The notes under the pieces: generated by a model
Told to the model about the DNA's origin: nothing
Database searches by the model: none
Seen by the model: the letters and a program-made list of their open reading frames with translations, nothing else
NCBI RefSeq assembly: GCF_009192735.1
Contig: NZ_VTFU01000005.1
Span: 124,001-188,000, forward strand
Source: Arthrobacter gandavensis
GTDB lineage: Bacteria > Actinomycetota > Actinomycetes > Actinomycetales > Micrococcaceae
Reading direction: 5' to 3'
Length of the DNA stretch: 64,000 nt
Made by a program: the position numbers and the translations under genes
Shown here: in pieces, positions 34,166 through 42,614 of the stretch
Layout: the number at the start of each line of letters is the position of its first letter
Position numbering within the stretch: the stretch's first letter is position 1

Positions 34166-34882
34166 ATGAAGGTTGAAATTTGGTCTGACATTGCCTGCCC
34201 CTGGTGCTACATCGGAAAGCGCCGCTTTGAAGCCGCACTCGCCGGGTTCGAGCACCGTGACGAGGTGGAGGTCTCCTGGCGCAGCTACCAGCTGGACCCC
34301 TCACTGCCCGAGCACTACGACGGCACCGAGGTCCAGTATCTGAGTGAGCGCAAGGGCATCGATCCCGTGCAGCTGGCCGGAATGCTGGAGCAGGTCACGG
34401 CACAGGCAGCGGGAGTTGGCCTGAACTATGACTTCGACTCCCTGGTGGTGGCCAACAGCTTCTCCGCGCACCGGCTGATCCACTTGGCCCGCACCGAAGC
34501 GGGAACGGACGCGGCCGACGCCGTCAAGGAGGCCCTGCTTTCGGCTCACTTCGAGCACGGCCGCGACATCGGCAGCCCGGAGGTCCTCGCGGAAATTGGC
34601 GGCCAGGCCGGACTGGATCCGGAGCGGGTGCGGACCATGCTGGCCGACGGAGAGTTCACTGATGAGGTCAACGCAGACATCTCCGAAGCACGGCAGCTTG
34701 GCGTCAGCGGCGTGCCGTTCTTCGTGATCGACCGCAAGTACGGCATTTCCGGCGCACAGCCCCCGGAACTGTTCACCCAGGCCCTGGACACTGCATGGGA
34801 GGAATCCCGCCCGCTGCAGATGGTGACTCCCCAGGCCGCAGGGTCCGCGGACGGACCCGCCTGCGGGCCCGACGGCTGCTAA
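34166..34882 (+). CDS. DsbA-family oxidoreductase, FrnE-like
   Basis: The 238-aa protein has a thioredoxin fold with the CPWC redox motif at residues 11-14 (SDIACPWCYIGKRRFE), an inserted helical domain, and the cis-Pro loop GVSGVPFFVID. The C-terminal CGPDGC is a second cysteine pair characteristic of FrnE-type proteins, linked elsewhere to oxidative-stress tolerance. No signal peptide is present, so it is cytoplasmic. It probably shares a transcript with the amino-acid permease. Confidence 0.9.
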   Translation: MKVEIWSDIACPWCYIGKRRFEAALAGFEHRDEVEVSWRSYQLDPSLPEHYDGTEVQYLSERKGIDPVQLAGMLEQVTAQAAGVGLNYDFDSLVVANSFSAHRLIHLARTEAGTDAADAVKEALLSAHFEHGRDIGSPEVLAEIGGQAGLDPERVRTMLADGEFTDEVNADISEARQLGVSGVPFFVIDRKYGISGAQPPELFTQALDTAWEESRPLQMVTPQAAGSADGPACGPDGC

Positions 34883-34934
34883 CAGTTCTGATCCCGGGTA
34901 AGTCCGGCCCTGAGTCCGGCCCCGGACACCGGAC

Positions 34935-36167
34935 TTAGCCGGCGGCCGCGGCCAGCTCCCGCTCAATTCCCTCGGGCGACAGCAGGTGATCGGTCACCAT
35001 CAGGCTCGCGCCCAGCAGAGCGGCGCCCTCTCCGGCTGCGGAGGCAACAACCTGCAGGCTGGACGTCGCCAGCGGCAGCGACCGCTGATAGATCACTTCT
35101 TTGACGCCGGCGAGCAACTGCTCGCCGGCGGCAGCCATGCCGCCGCCAATCACAATCACCGACGGATTGAGCAGATTCACGCAGGTGGCCAGCACATCCC
35201 CCACATCGCGGCCGGCCTGCCGCAGCGCGCGGATGGCCTGCAGCTCTCCGTGCCCGGCCAGCGCCAGGACGTCGTCGCCGGTCTCGGCTTCCAGGCCGGA
35301 TTCCCGCAGGGCCCGGGCCAGCGCCGGCCCCGAGGCCACCGCTTCCAAACACCCGGTGTTGCCGCACCGGCACACAATGCCGTCGCCCCGCGGAACCCGC
35401 ACATGCCCCAGGTCTCCCGCCGTTCCGCTGGCTCCGCCCTGCAGCTGCCCGCTGCTGATCAGTCCGGCACCAATGCCGGTGGCCACCTTAATGAACAGCA
35501 CATCATCGTGTTCGGGCCAGTACGCGGCGCGCTCCCCCAGTGCCATGATGTTGACGTCGTTATCCACCAGGACCGGAACGCGGAGGACGCGCTGGATGTA
35601 GCCAACGACGTCGAACCCGTCCCAGCCGGGCATGATCGGCGGCTTCACCGGGCGTCCGCTGGAATGTTCCACTGGTCCGGGCAACCCGATGCCGACGCCG
35701 GCGAGCTCTGATTCCGGGCGGCCGGCGGCAGCGAGCATTTCCCGTCCTGCCGCTACCACCCAGTCCAGGACGGCTTCGGGGCCGGAGGACACCGGCATGG
35801 ACGTGGCGGAGCGAAAGAACTCGGTCCCCACCAGGTTCGTCCCTGCCACCCGGACATGCGTGGCGCCCACATCCGCGGCCAGGACCATCTTCGCTCCGGG
35901 GTTGAAGGCAAAACGCGACGGCGGCCGGCCGCCGGAGGACACCGCGTCCCCGGCCGGGCCCACAAGCCCGGTAGCCAGCAGCGCGTCGATCCGCGCAGCC
36001 ACAGTTGACCGGGCAAGCCCCGTAACGGAGACCAGTTCCGCCCTTGTCCGGGCCCGTCCATCACGCAGAAGCTGGAACATCTCCCCCGCCGGGTACCCTG
36101 CCGGCGGAGCCGCAGGCCCTCCTGGTCCGCTGCTGCGGGCGGCGGCCAGGGCGTGCGAATGTGTCAT
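34935..36167 (-). CDS. ROK-family transcriptional repressor
   Basis: The 410-aa protein combines an N-terminal winged HTH (ARTRAELVSVTGLARSTVAA, residues 40-60) with a C-terminal ROK sugar-kinase fold. AADVGATHVRVAG is the nucleotide-site strand, GLPGPVEH follows, and CRCGNTGCLE supplies the zinc-binding cysteines. ROK repressors release DNA on binding a sugar. It is divergent from a three-gene sugar isomerase/dehydrogenase operon and a matched inverted repeat covers that promoter, so it probably represses this operon. ATG 36167 and GTG 36170 are both possible. Confidence 0.9.
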   Translation of the reverse strand: MTHSHALAAARSSGPGGPAAPPAGYPAGEMFQLLRDGRARTRAELVSVTGLARSTVAARIDALLATGLVGPAGDAVSSGGRPPSRFAFNPGAKMVLAADVGATHVRVAGTNLVGTEFFRSATSMPVSSGPEAVLDWVVAAGREMLAAAGRPESELAGVGIGLPGPVEHSSGRPVKPPIMPGWDGFDVVGYIQRVLRVPVLVDNDVNIMALGERAAYWPEHDDVLFIKVATGIGAGLISSGQLQGGASGTAGDLGHVRVPRGDGIVCRCGNTGCLEAVASGPALARALRESGLEAETGDDVLALAGHGELQAIRALRQAGRDVGDVLATCVNLLNPSVIVIGGGMAAAGEQLLAGVKEVIYQRSLPLATSSLQVVASAAGEGAALLGASLMVTDHLLSPEGIERELAAAAG

Positions 36168-36228
36168 CACTAACGAATAGCACGGCCACTTAAGAAAGTC
36201 ATCCGGCAGAAGATCAAATACAGGACCA

Positions 36229-36254
36229 ACTTTTGCTTGACTGTCGGCAAAAGT
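36229..36254. promoter_or_regulatory. Candidate ROK operator overlapping an operon promoter
   Basis: ACTTTTGC and GCAAAAGT are perfect arms around a 10-nt spacer. The spacer contains TTGACT (36237-36242), and 17 nt later TAGGTT (36260-36265) serves as a -10, giving a good promoter for the operon starting at 36380. A repressor bound here would block the -35 region. Confidence 0.65.
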
Positions 36255-36379
36255 CTCCCTAGGTTGAAAGTGTTCTGCATCACATATTCAGCCGTCGGGC
36301 TATTCCCGTCCGGCACTGCGGACAGCCTTTCCACGAGCATGTTATCCACCAGATCCGGCCAGCCTCCGAGGAGCGCAGA

Positions 36380-37120
36380 GTGAGACTATCCCTTCAGCTG
36401 TACACCGTCCGCCGAGAATTGGAGGCGGACCTCCCGGGAACGCTCAAGGCACTTGCCGGGGTTGGCTTTGAACAGGTGGAACCGTACAACTTCCACGAGA
36501 ACTCGGAGGAGCTCGCCTCGGCCCTGCAGGAAAACGGGCTGAGCGCACCCTCCGGACACGCCCCGTTGCTCCGCAGTGACCAGGACCAGATCTTCTCCGC
36601 CGCGAAGACGCTGGGAATCGGCACCGTCATTGACCCGCACGTACCCGAGGACCGGTGGAAAACCGAGGCGGACATCGCCGCCACTGCCGCCGCCCTCAAC
36701 GATGCAGCCGCCAAAGGCGCTGCCTACGGCGTGCGGGTGGGGTACCACAACCACTGGTGGGAACTCGAGACCCTTCCGGATGGCCGCACCGGCCTGGAGA
36801 TCCTCGCCGCGCATCTGGATCCTGAAGTCATTTTGGAAGTGGACACGTACTGGGCAGCAGTGGGCGGGCAGGACGCGGCAGCACTGCTGACCCGCCTCGG
36901 CGACCGGGTCCGGTTCATCCACATCAAGGACGGTCCGGTAACCTCCGACCCCGCAGCCCAGCTGCCGGTCGGCGACGGCGTTATGCCCATTTGGGACGTG
37001 ATCGCCGCGGCAACGTCGCTGGAGGCCGGCGTCGTCGAGCTCGACGATTATGCCGGGAACATGATTGACGCCGTTACGGCGAGTTTTGAGTACCTCACCG
37101 CGGGAAGGCCGGAAGCATGA
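36380..37120 (+). CDS. Sugar phosphate isomerase/epimerase family protein (xylose isomerase-like TIM barrel)
   Basis: The 246-aa protein starts at GTG 36380, 7 nt after GAGGAG. LQLYTVRREL, GVRVGYHNHWWELE (metal-binding His and Glu), EVDTYWAAVGG and RFIHIKDG are classic metal-site strands of this TIM-barrel family. Family members act on sugars, inosose or keto-sugars. The stop overlaps the ATG of the next gene (ATGA). Being next to two Gfo/Idh/MocA dehydrogenases is typical for pathways that oxidise and epimerise a sugar or inositol. The substrate is unknown. Confidence 0.87.
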   Translation: MRLSLQLYTVRRELEADLPGTLKALAGVGFEQVEPYNFHENSEELASALQENGLSAPSGHAPLLRSDQDQIFSAAKTLGIGTVIDPHVPEDRWKTEADIAATAAALNDAAAKGAAYGVRVGYHNHWWELETLPDGRTGLEILAAHLDPEVILEVDTYWAAVGGQDAAALLTRLGDRVRFIHIKDGPVTSDPAAQLPVGDGVMPIWDVIAAATSLEAGVVELDDYAGNMIDAVTASFEYLTAGRPEA

Positions 37121-38226
37121 GCAAGCAGGGACCTGTCGGCGTCGGAATCATCGGCGCCGGTGTCATCAGCAAGGAATACCTCACCAACCTCACGTCCTTT
37201 CCGGACGTGAAGGTGCACATCGTGGCGGATCTTTTCGAGGATGTGGCAGCCGCACGTGTGGCGGAGTTCGGCATCGGCGAATCCGGCGGCGTCGACGCGG
37301 CCCTGAACCACCCCGACGTCGAGATTATCGTCAACCTCACCATTCCGGCAGCCCATGTGGAAGTCGCGACCGCCGCGGTCAACGCAGGCAAGCATGTCTG
37401 GAGCGAAAAACCCTTCTCCCTGGACCGCGAATCCGGGCTCGGGCTGCTCAAGGCTGCAAACGCAGCGGGACTTCGCCTGGGCTGCGCTCCGGACACGTTC
37501 CTGGGGTCCGGGCTGCAGACCGCGCGGCGCATGATCGAACGCGGTGACATCGGCACGCCGCTGACGGCACTAACGCTGATGCAGTCCCCGGGACCCGAAT
37601 CGTGGCACCCGAACCCCGCTTTCCTCTTCCAGGAAGGTGCCGGTCCGCTCTTCGACATTGGCCCGTACTATCTGACGGCTCTGGTACAGACCTTCGGCTC
37701 CATCCGCAAGGTCGGCGCCTTCGGGTCCCGGGCCAAGGAATTTCGCACCATCGGTTCCGGCCCCCGCGCCGGAGAGGAATTCGCCGTCACGGTACCCACC
37801 CACGTCAGCGCCATTGCGCAGTTTGAGGACGGCGCCTCCTCGCAGAGCATCTTCAGCTTTGAGTCGCCGTATCCGCGGCCGGGTTTTGTCGAAATCACCG
37901 GCAGTGAGGCGACCATCGCGTTTCCGGATCCGAACATGTTCGACGGTGACATCCGCATCTGTGCCACGGGCTCGACCGATTGGACCACCATCCCGACTCC
38001 GGCGGTGCCCGGCACGCGCGGGACCGGAGTGCTGGACATGGCACGCGCCATCCGCGAAGGGCGCCCGCACCGGGCCCAGGGTGAGCTGGCCTTCCATGTG
38101 CTGGACGCGATGGCCTCCATCTCGGAGTCAATGGAGACCGGAAACTTTGTGACGGTGGACAGTTCCGCCGCGCGGGTCCCGGCCCTGCCCGAAGACTGGG
38201 ATCCGACCGCCCTCACGCTCACCTGA
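37117..38226 (+). CDS. Gfo/Idh/MocA family oxidoreductase (first of two)
   Basis: The 369-aa NAD(P)-dependent dehydrogenase has the Rossmann motif GVGIIGAGVISKEYL at residues 8-22, NLTIPAAHVEVA, and the family catalytic HVWSEKPFSLD with the conserved Lys. PLFDIGPYYLTALVQTFG supplies the downstream active-site Asp and Tyr in place of the commoner D.G.H motif. No signal peptide is present. It overlaps the isomerase gene by 4 nt and is 63 nt before a second family member with distant sequence, so the two probably act in sequence or on related substrates. Confidence 0.88.
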   Translation: MSKQGPVGVGIIGAGVISKEYLTNLTSFPDVKVHIVADLFEDVAAARVAEFGIGESGGVDAALNHPDVEIIVNLTIPAAHVEVATAAVNAGKHVWSEKPFSLDRESGLGLLKAANAAGLRLGCAPDTFLGSGLQTARRMIERGDIGTPLTALTLMQSPGPESWHPNPAFLFQEGAGPLFDIGPYYLTALVQTFGSIRKVGAFGSRAKEFRTIGSGPRAGEEFAVTVPTHVSAIAQFEDGASSQSIFSFESPYPRPGFVEITGSEATIAFPDPNMFDGDIRICATGSTDWTTIPTPAVPGTRGTGVLDMARAIREGRPHRAQGELAFHVLDAMASISESMETGNFVTVDSSAARVPALPEDWDPTALTLT

Positions 38227-38289
38227 TCCGCGCCGCCTTCCAGCCTTCAGACCAGACTCGTTCGCCAACCAGCTCAAGGGACGTTCCAC

Positions 38290-39507
38290 ATGCCTCTGCC
38301 ATCCTCCGACCGCCCCCTGGGAGTCGCCGTCATCGGTTACGCGTTCATGGGCAAGGCGCACTCCCAGGCCTGGCGTAATGCACGGGCATTTTTTGATACC
38401 CCCGCCTACGAACAGAGGCTGTTGGTCGGCCGGGATACGGAACAGGCTGCGGCGGCAGCGGAACGGTACGGCTGGCAGGAACACACGACCAATTGGCGGG
38501 ATGTCCTCACCCGGGAAGACATCGACGTCGTCGACATCTGCTCACCCGGCTACCTGCACGCCGAAATGGCAATTGCCGCCTTGGAGGCCGGCAAGCATGT
38601 GCTGGTGGAAAAGCCGCTGGCCAACACAGTGGCCGAGGCGGAAGCCATGGCCGACGCCGCGCGGCGCGCCGGGGCACGGGGCGTCCGGTCGATGGTGGGA
38701 TTCAATTACCGCCGCGTTCCGGCATTGGCGCTGGCCCGGGAACTGATCGCCGAAGGCAGGCTCGGCACCATCCGCTCCGTTCGCAGCGCGTATTTGCAGG
38801 ACTGGCTTGCCGACCCCGACGCGCCCATGACATGGCGGCTGGACAAGGAAACCGCTGGATCCGGTGCCCTCGGGGATATCGCGTCCCACCTGGTGGACCA
38901 GATCCGTTTCCTGCTCCAGGACAACGTCACCGGCGTCAGCGGACGGCTGCACACCTATATCAGTGAACGACCCGAGGCTGGCCGGCCTGAGGCCGGGCGG
39001 GCAGAGGAATCGACCGGGGAAACAGGCGGGGAGCGTAACGGGGAACCAGCACGGCTGCGCCGGGTCACGGTCGACGACGCAGCGTGGGCAACTCTGGATC
39101 TGGCCGGCGGCGCCGTGGCCAGTCTTGAGGTCTCCCGGGTTGCGCTGGGCCGCAAGAACTCACTGCAGATCGAGGTGTTCGGGGACCTGGGGAGCCTGAC
39201 CTTTGACCTGGAGAACATCAACGAGCTGCAGTTCTTCGACGGCAGCGTCCCGGTGTCCCGGCAGGGCTTCACCCGCATCCTCGCCACGGAACCGGAGCAC
39301 CCCTACCTCTCATCCTGGTGGCCGCAGGGCCATGTGCTGGGCTGGGAACACAGCTTTGTGCATGAGGTCGCCGATTTCCTTGGCTGCATCGGGGACGGAA
39401 AGGCGCCTTCTCCGTCCTTCGACGACGGATTGGCGGTACAGCGGGTGCTGGCCGCAGTGGAGCAAAGCGCGGCGGCGAAAAACATCCTTGTGCCGGTGGA
39501 CGCCTAG
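38290..39507 (+). CDS. Gfo/Idh/MocA family oxidoreductase (second of two)
   Basis: This 405-aa protein has GVAVIGYAFMGKAHSQAW as its cofactor loop, DICSPGYLHAEMA and KHVLVEKPLANTVAEA with the catalytic Lys, and GSGALGDIASHLVDQIRFLL, the D..SH signature. An insertion around residues 225-255 (RPEAGRPEAGRAEE then Gly/Glu-rich) is a low-complexity loop not expected in the fold, probably made by short duplication. AAGGGA lies 7 nt before the ATG. It ends the putative ROK-controlled operon. No transporter gene is in this operon. Confidence 0.88.
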   Translation: MPLPSSDRPLGVAVIGYAFMGKAHSQAWRNARAFFDTPAYEQRLLVGRDTEQAAAAAERYGWQEHTTNWRDVLTREDIDVVDICSPGYLHAEMAIAALEAGKHVLVEKPLANTVAEAEAMADAARRAGARGVRSMVGFNYRRVPALALARELIAEGRLGTIRSVRSAYLQDWLADPDAPMTWRLDKETAGSGALGDIASHLVDQIRFLLQDNVTGVSGRLHTYISERPEAGRPEAGRAEESTGETGGERNGEPARLRRVTVDDAAWATLDLAGGAVASLEVSRVALGRKNSLQIEVFGDLGSLTFDLENINELQFFDGSVPVSRQGFTRILATEPEHPYLSSWWPQGHVLGWEHSFVHEVADFLGCIGDGKAPSPSFDDGLAVQRVLAAVEQSAAAKNILVPVDA

Positions 39508-39617
39508 GCACCTTCGTTTGGCCGCCTGACTGTTCGTTGGACGCGGGCCTTGGCGGGTCGGGAAACGGCTCGGGTCGGGCGTCGGTTAGGACGCCGCTGC
39601 GTCAGGAATCCGCTGCG

Positions 39618-40304
39618 TCAGGAACCTGCGGCAGGCGTCGGCGTCTCCGACGACCACGGGCAGCTCATTGGCCCGGCGGCTGTGGCGAGAACACTTTCGG
39701 GTGGCACCAGCGTGGTGTAGCCGGAGCCCAGGACTACGTCCACTGAGGTGTCTGCCCGCTCATCCTGGATGTATTGGGTACCCGGAATTTGCTGCTGCAG
39801 GGTAAAGGCCCCCGCTTCGCCATTCGGGCCGGAGATGACGATGGCAGTCATGCCCTCCCGGTTGACCATGCTGTTGCCTACGGTGCCGCGCAGGAATCCG
39901 CGTTCGGCAAGCGCATCCGAGACCTGGGTGGCCAGTCCGGCCGTCGGCGTCGTATTGAAGACGTTCACGGTTACCGTCTCCGGAGGCTGGTAGGTGAACG
40001 GTCCGGCAGGGCACTCCGCGGAGGCGGTCGGTGCCACCTCGGGCTCGGAGAGCTCGATCCAGCCCTTTCGGAGCGCCTGGGCGAAGAGCGCCGCGAGCAG
40101 CAGCAGCACCACCAGCACTGCGATGACGATCCGGTGCCGCCGCCGGCGCCGGCTGGCCAGACGCACTCTCTCGGCCTCGTCGGCTTCGGGATCGAAGACG
40201 GCTCCGAGGTCATTCTCGGTCACGATCCGGTGGCCATGCCATTCGGTGGGGTCAGCTTTGGCCACCCGGTTCCGGTGCGCCGTCCCGGAGGTCTTGTCAG
40301 TCAT
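39618..40304 (-). CDS. Membrane-anchored LytR C-terminal domain protein
   Basis: The 228-aa protein has a cytoplasmic Arg-rich stretch (ASRRRRRHRI), one transmembrane helix (VIAVLVVLLLLAALFAQAL, about residues 60-79) and an extracellular LytR_C domain beginning VTVNVFNTTPTAGLATQVSD. The domain is found alone or fused to LCP enzymes and is probably a wall-binding module. It has no catalytic LCP domain. Its start overlaps the end of the next upstream gene by 8 nt. A 15-bp direct repeat (CCGCTGCGTCAGGAA twice) straddles its 3' end. Confidence 0.85.
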   Translation of the reverse strand: MTDKTSGTAHRNRVAKADPTEWHGHRIVTENDLGAVFDPEADEAERVRLASRRRRRHRIVIAVLVVLLLLAALFAQALRKGWIELSEPEVAPTASAECPAGPFTYQPPETVTVNVFNTTPTAGLATQVSDALAERGFLRGTVGNSMVNREGMTAIVISGPNGEAGAFTLQQQIPGTQYIQDERADTSVDVVLGSGYTTLVPPESVLATAAGPMSCPWSSETPTPAAGS

Positions 40305-40596
40305 CGATCACCAGGACACGTGCATGCAGGATGGTCCGCTGGTGAAGCGCTGTCCGCACAGCCCGGTGCAGTCCGTCTTCCAGATACATGGTGTCCCTCC
40401 ATAACACGACGTGCGGGAAAAGATCTCCGAAGAAGGTGGAGTCTTCGGCCAACAGGGCACCCAGGTCGAGGGTGCTCTTGGTGGTCACCAACTCATCGAG
40501 CCTCACCTGCCGGGGAGGAACCGCTGCCCAGTCCTTGGGTGTTACGTATCCGTGGTCAGGGTAGGGGCGTCCGTCGCCAACAGCTTTGAAGATCAC
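40297..40596 (-). CDS. Small conserved protein, VapB-antitoxin-like annotation group (99 aa)
   Basis: The product starts MIFKAVGDGRPYPDHGYVTP and contains IPPRQVRLDELVTTKSTLDL-type elements (here VPPRQVRLDELVTTKSTLDL), then DSTFFGDLFPHVVLWRDTMY and LEDGLHRAVRTALHQRTILH. The GLHR..RAAL pattern resembles ParB-like fold proteins. In actinobacterial genomes this family, next to LytR_C genes, is often labelled VapB antitoxin; no VapC partner is present here, so I do not support a toxin-antitoxin function. Translation is coupled to the LytR_C gene. Confidence 0.72.
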   Translation of the reverse strand: MIFKAVGDGRPYPDHGYVTPKDWAAVPPRQVRLDELVTTKSTLDLGALLAEDSTFFGDLFPHVVLWRDTMYLEDGLHRAVRTALHQRTILHARVLVIDD

Positions 40597-40602
40597 TTAT
40601 AC

Positions 40603-40608
40603 AGACTA
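40603..40608 (-). promoter_or_regulatory. Leaderless -10 hexamer for the 99-aa gene
   Basis: TAGTCT on the minus strand is 6 nt before GTG 40596. No ribosome site lies between. Confidence 0.5.
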
Positions 40609-40783
40609 GAGAAGAAGTGCATCCTTTGAAACAGCGGCGCCCGGCGGTGCGGCTGCATTGGCGTTACATTACGGACACGAACCCGCCGGTTCGCCAAAAA
40701 TACGGCTCCGACCAGTGGCAATACCGTCCGGACGGCGAAGGCCTCCGGTGATGGGCCGCTGCCGGGAGTGGAATACTGGCACG

Positions 40784-41677
40784 GTGACTTCTTCCCGCTT
40801 TGGTTTGCTGCTCGACGTCGACGGCCCGGTGGCCAGCCCGGTTTCCCGGACGGTTCCACCGGGCATCATCACCCATCTGGTGCAGTTGGCATCGGCTGGC
40901 TGGCCCGTCATCTTCAACACCGGCCGTTCCGATGACTTCATCCGCAAGCAGGTGATGGAACCCATGATGGCCGCCGGCTTGCCTGCGGAAACCACCCTGC
41001 ACGCCATCTGTGAAAAGGGCTCCGTCTGGTTCTCCTTCACCGGCGCCGGCGCCGGCGAGCCGCAGATCGATTCCGCCCTCGCCCTGCCCCAGAGTTATGC
41101 CGACGCCATCCGGCAGCTCGTGGCCGCCAAATACCGCGACCATATGTTTTACGACGAAACCAAGCGCGCCATGGTCTCGGTTGAGCAGCATGTGGACGTG
41201 GCCAACGCCGATTACCTGCGGGAACAGCAGGAGTTCGACACCGATGCCATGACCCTGATGCGGAAGTTCGATCTGGGCGTGTGCCGGCTGGATCATCACG
41301 CTCCGGACAGTGACGATTCGATCGATTACCGGATCGACCCCACCATCATTTCCACCGACATTGAGGCGCTGGGGGTCGGCAAAGACCTCGGCGCCCGCCG
41401 CGCCCTGTCCCTGCTGGCGGACGCCGGCACCGAAATTCCGCACACCTGGCGCACCGTCGGGGATTCCCGGACCGACTACGCCATGGCCGATGAGCTCCAC
41501 GCCCTGGGCTACGACGTCGCCCACGTGGACGTGCGGCCGGCCGACGGCGTGCCGGAGAAGCCCTATCCGGTGCTCACCGCCGGCGACCGGATCCATGAGG
41601 ATGCCGGCGGAGCCTACTTTGAGCGCTGGGCCGCCATGGCTGCCGGCACGGCAACCAACGACGACGGCGTCAGCTAG
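40784..41677 (+). CDS. HAD-superfamily hydrolase
   Basis: The 297-aa protein has HAD motif I as FGLLLDVDGPVASP (nucleophile and acid Asp at residues 11 and 13), NTGRSDDFIRKQV as motif II, and TVGDSRTDYAMADEL as motif IV; the Lys of motif III lies in GVGKDLGARRALSLL. A central cap domain links motifs II and III, resembling Cof/mannosyl-phosphoglycerate-phosphatase-type caps. GTG 40784 gives MTSSRFGLLL; ATG 40751 is the alternative. It converges on lysG with a 4-nt overlap. The substrate is unknown. Confidence 0.8.
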   Translation: MTSSRFGLLLDVDGPVASPVSRTVPPGIITHLVQLASAGWPVIFNTGRSDDFIRKQVMEPMMAAGLPAETTLHAICEKGSVWFSFTGAGAGEPQIDSALALPQSYADAIRQLVAAKYRDHMFYDETKRAMVSVEQHVDVANADYLREQQEFDTDAMTLMRKFDLGVCRLDHHAPDSDDSIDYRIDPTIISTDIEALGVGKDLGARRALSLLADAGTEIPHTWRTVGDSRTDYAMADELHALGYDVAHVDVRPADGVPEKPYPVLTAGDRIHEDAGGAYFERWAAMAAGTATNDDGVS

Positions 41678-42543
41678 CTCCTGAGCTGACGGCTGGCCCG
41701 GCGCACCGCGGCCGTGAGCCGGTCCAGGCGCTCGGACTGGAGCGTCCAGGCCTGCCAGTAGAGCACGACGTCGTGATGCGCCCCTGCGTCGAGCAGCACC
41801 AGCCGTCCGTCGTCGAAGTCGGAGCCAACCTGGAGTTCCGGCACCATGCCCCAGCCCAGCCCGGCCCGGACGGCTGCCACGAAGGCCTCCGACGACGGAA
41901 CGATGTGCATCGGCGGGACGCCGACAACGCCATGGGATGCGAGGAAGGTGCGCTGCAAGTTGTCCTTAGCATTGAACTGCAGCACCGGCATCGCCTCCCA
42001 GTCCACGCCCTCCGGCCGGGTAAACCGTTCCCGAAGTGCCGGAGCAGCCGCTGGAACATAGCGCATGGCGCCCAGCCGCACAGCCCGGCATCCGTTCACC
42101 GGTGACGGATCCGAGGTCACCGCGCCCAGCACGTCGCCCTGCCGCAGCAGCCGGCTGCTGTGGTCCTGGTCCTCCACATGCAGATCCAGCGTGGTGTCGG
42201 CCCAGCCGGCTGCCTCCTGGAGCAGCGGCAGGAACCAGGTGGCCAGGGAATCAGCGTTCACGGCCAGGGGTGTGGCGGTCACCGCCGACGTTGCCATTCC
42301 CAGGGCTTCCCTCGCCTCGGCTTCCAGCAGCTGCACCTGCCGGGCCAGGCGCAGCAGCGCGGCCCCGGCATCGGTCGGGGTACAGGGTACGGCGCGGCGC
42401 ACCACCACCTGTCCCGCCGACTTCTCCAGAGCCTTGATCCGCTGGCTGACCGCCGAAGGACTGATATGCAGGCGGTCGGCGGCAGCCTCGAAGGTTCCCT
42501 CATCAATGACGGCGGCCAGTGCGCGCAGGTGTTCGAAGTTCAT
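41674..42543 (-). CDS. lysG: LysR-family regulator LysG/ArgP
   Basis: The 289-aa protein has the LysR N-terminal HTH (FEAAADRLHISPSAVSQRIK, residues 19-38), and a C-terminal effector domain. ATPLAVNADSLATWFLPLL is a signature of ArgP/LysG, the Lys/Arg-sensing activators of amino-acid exporters. Divergence from lysE supports this. The ATG follows TAGATT by 6 nt, so the mRNA should be leaderless. LysG activates lysE when cytoplasmic Lys or Arg accumulates, as established in Corynebacterium. Confidence 0.95.
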   Translation of the reverse strand: MNFEHLRALAAVIDEGTFEAAADRLHISPSAVSQRIKALEKSAGQVVVRRAVPCTPTDAGAALLRLARQVQLLEAEAREALGMATSAVTATPLAVNADSLATWFLPLLQEAAGWADTTLDLHVEDQDHSSRLLRQGDVLGAVTSDPSPVNGCRAVRLGAMRYVPAAAPALRERFTRPEGVDWEAMPVLQFNAKDNLQRTFLASHGVVGVPPMHIVPSSEAFVAAVRAGLGWGMVPELQVGSDFDDGRLVLLDAGAHHDVVLYWQAWTLQSERLDRLTAAVRRASRQLRS

Positions 42544-42549
42544 GAAGAA

Positions 42550-42555
42550 AATCTA
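42550..42555 (-). promoter_or_regulatory. Leaderless -10 hexamer of lysG
   Basis: On the minus strand TAGATT precedes ATG 42543 by 6 nt. Confidence 0.5.
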
Positions 42556-42577
42556 ATGCATGTGCAGAATCTTTCGT

Positions 42578-42607
42578 TTGCCTGTGCTCTGTTCGCGGAA
42601 CTACCGT
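42578..42607 (+). promoter_or_regulatory. lysE promoter, leaderless
   Basis: TTGCCT (42578-42583) and TACCGT (42602-42607) are separated by 18 bp, and the ATG of lysE follows after 7 nt. The LysG site must lie in the remaining 42544-42577 stretch, which holds ATGCATGTGCAGAAT. Confidence 0.5.
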
Positions 42608-42614
42608 CGAATCC

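Noticed and set aside
40297-40596. Toxin-antitoxin system
   Set aside because: The VapB-like label is not matched by any VapC/PIN toxin nearby; the partner is a wall-domain protein.
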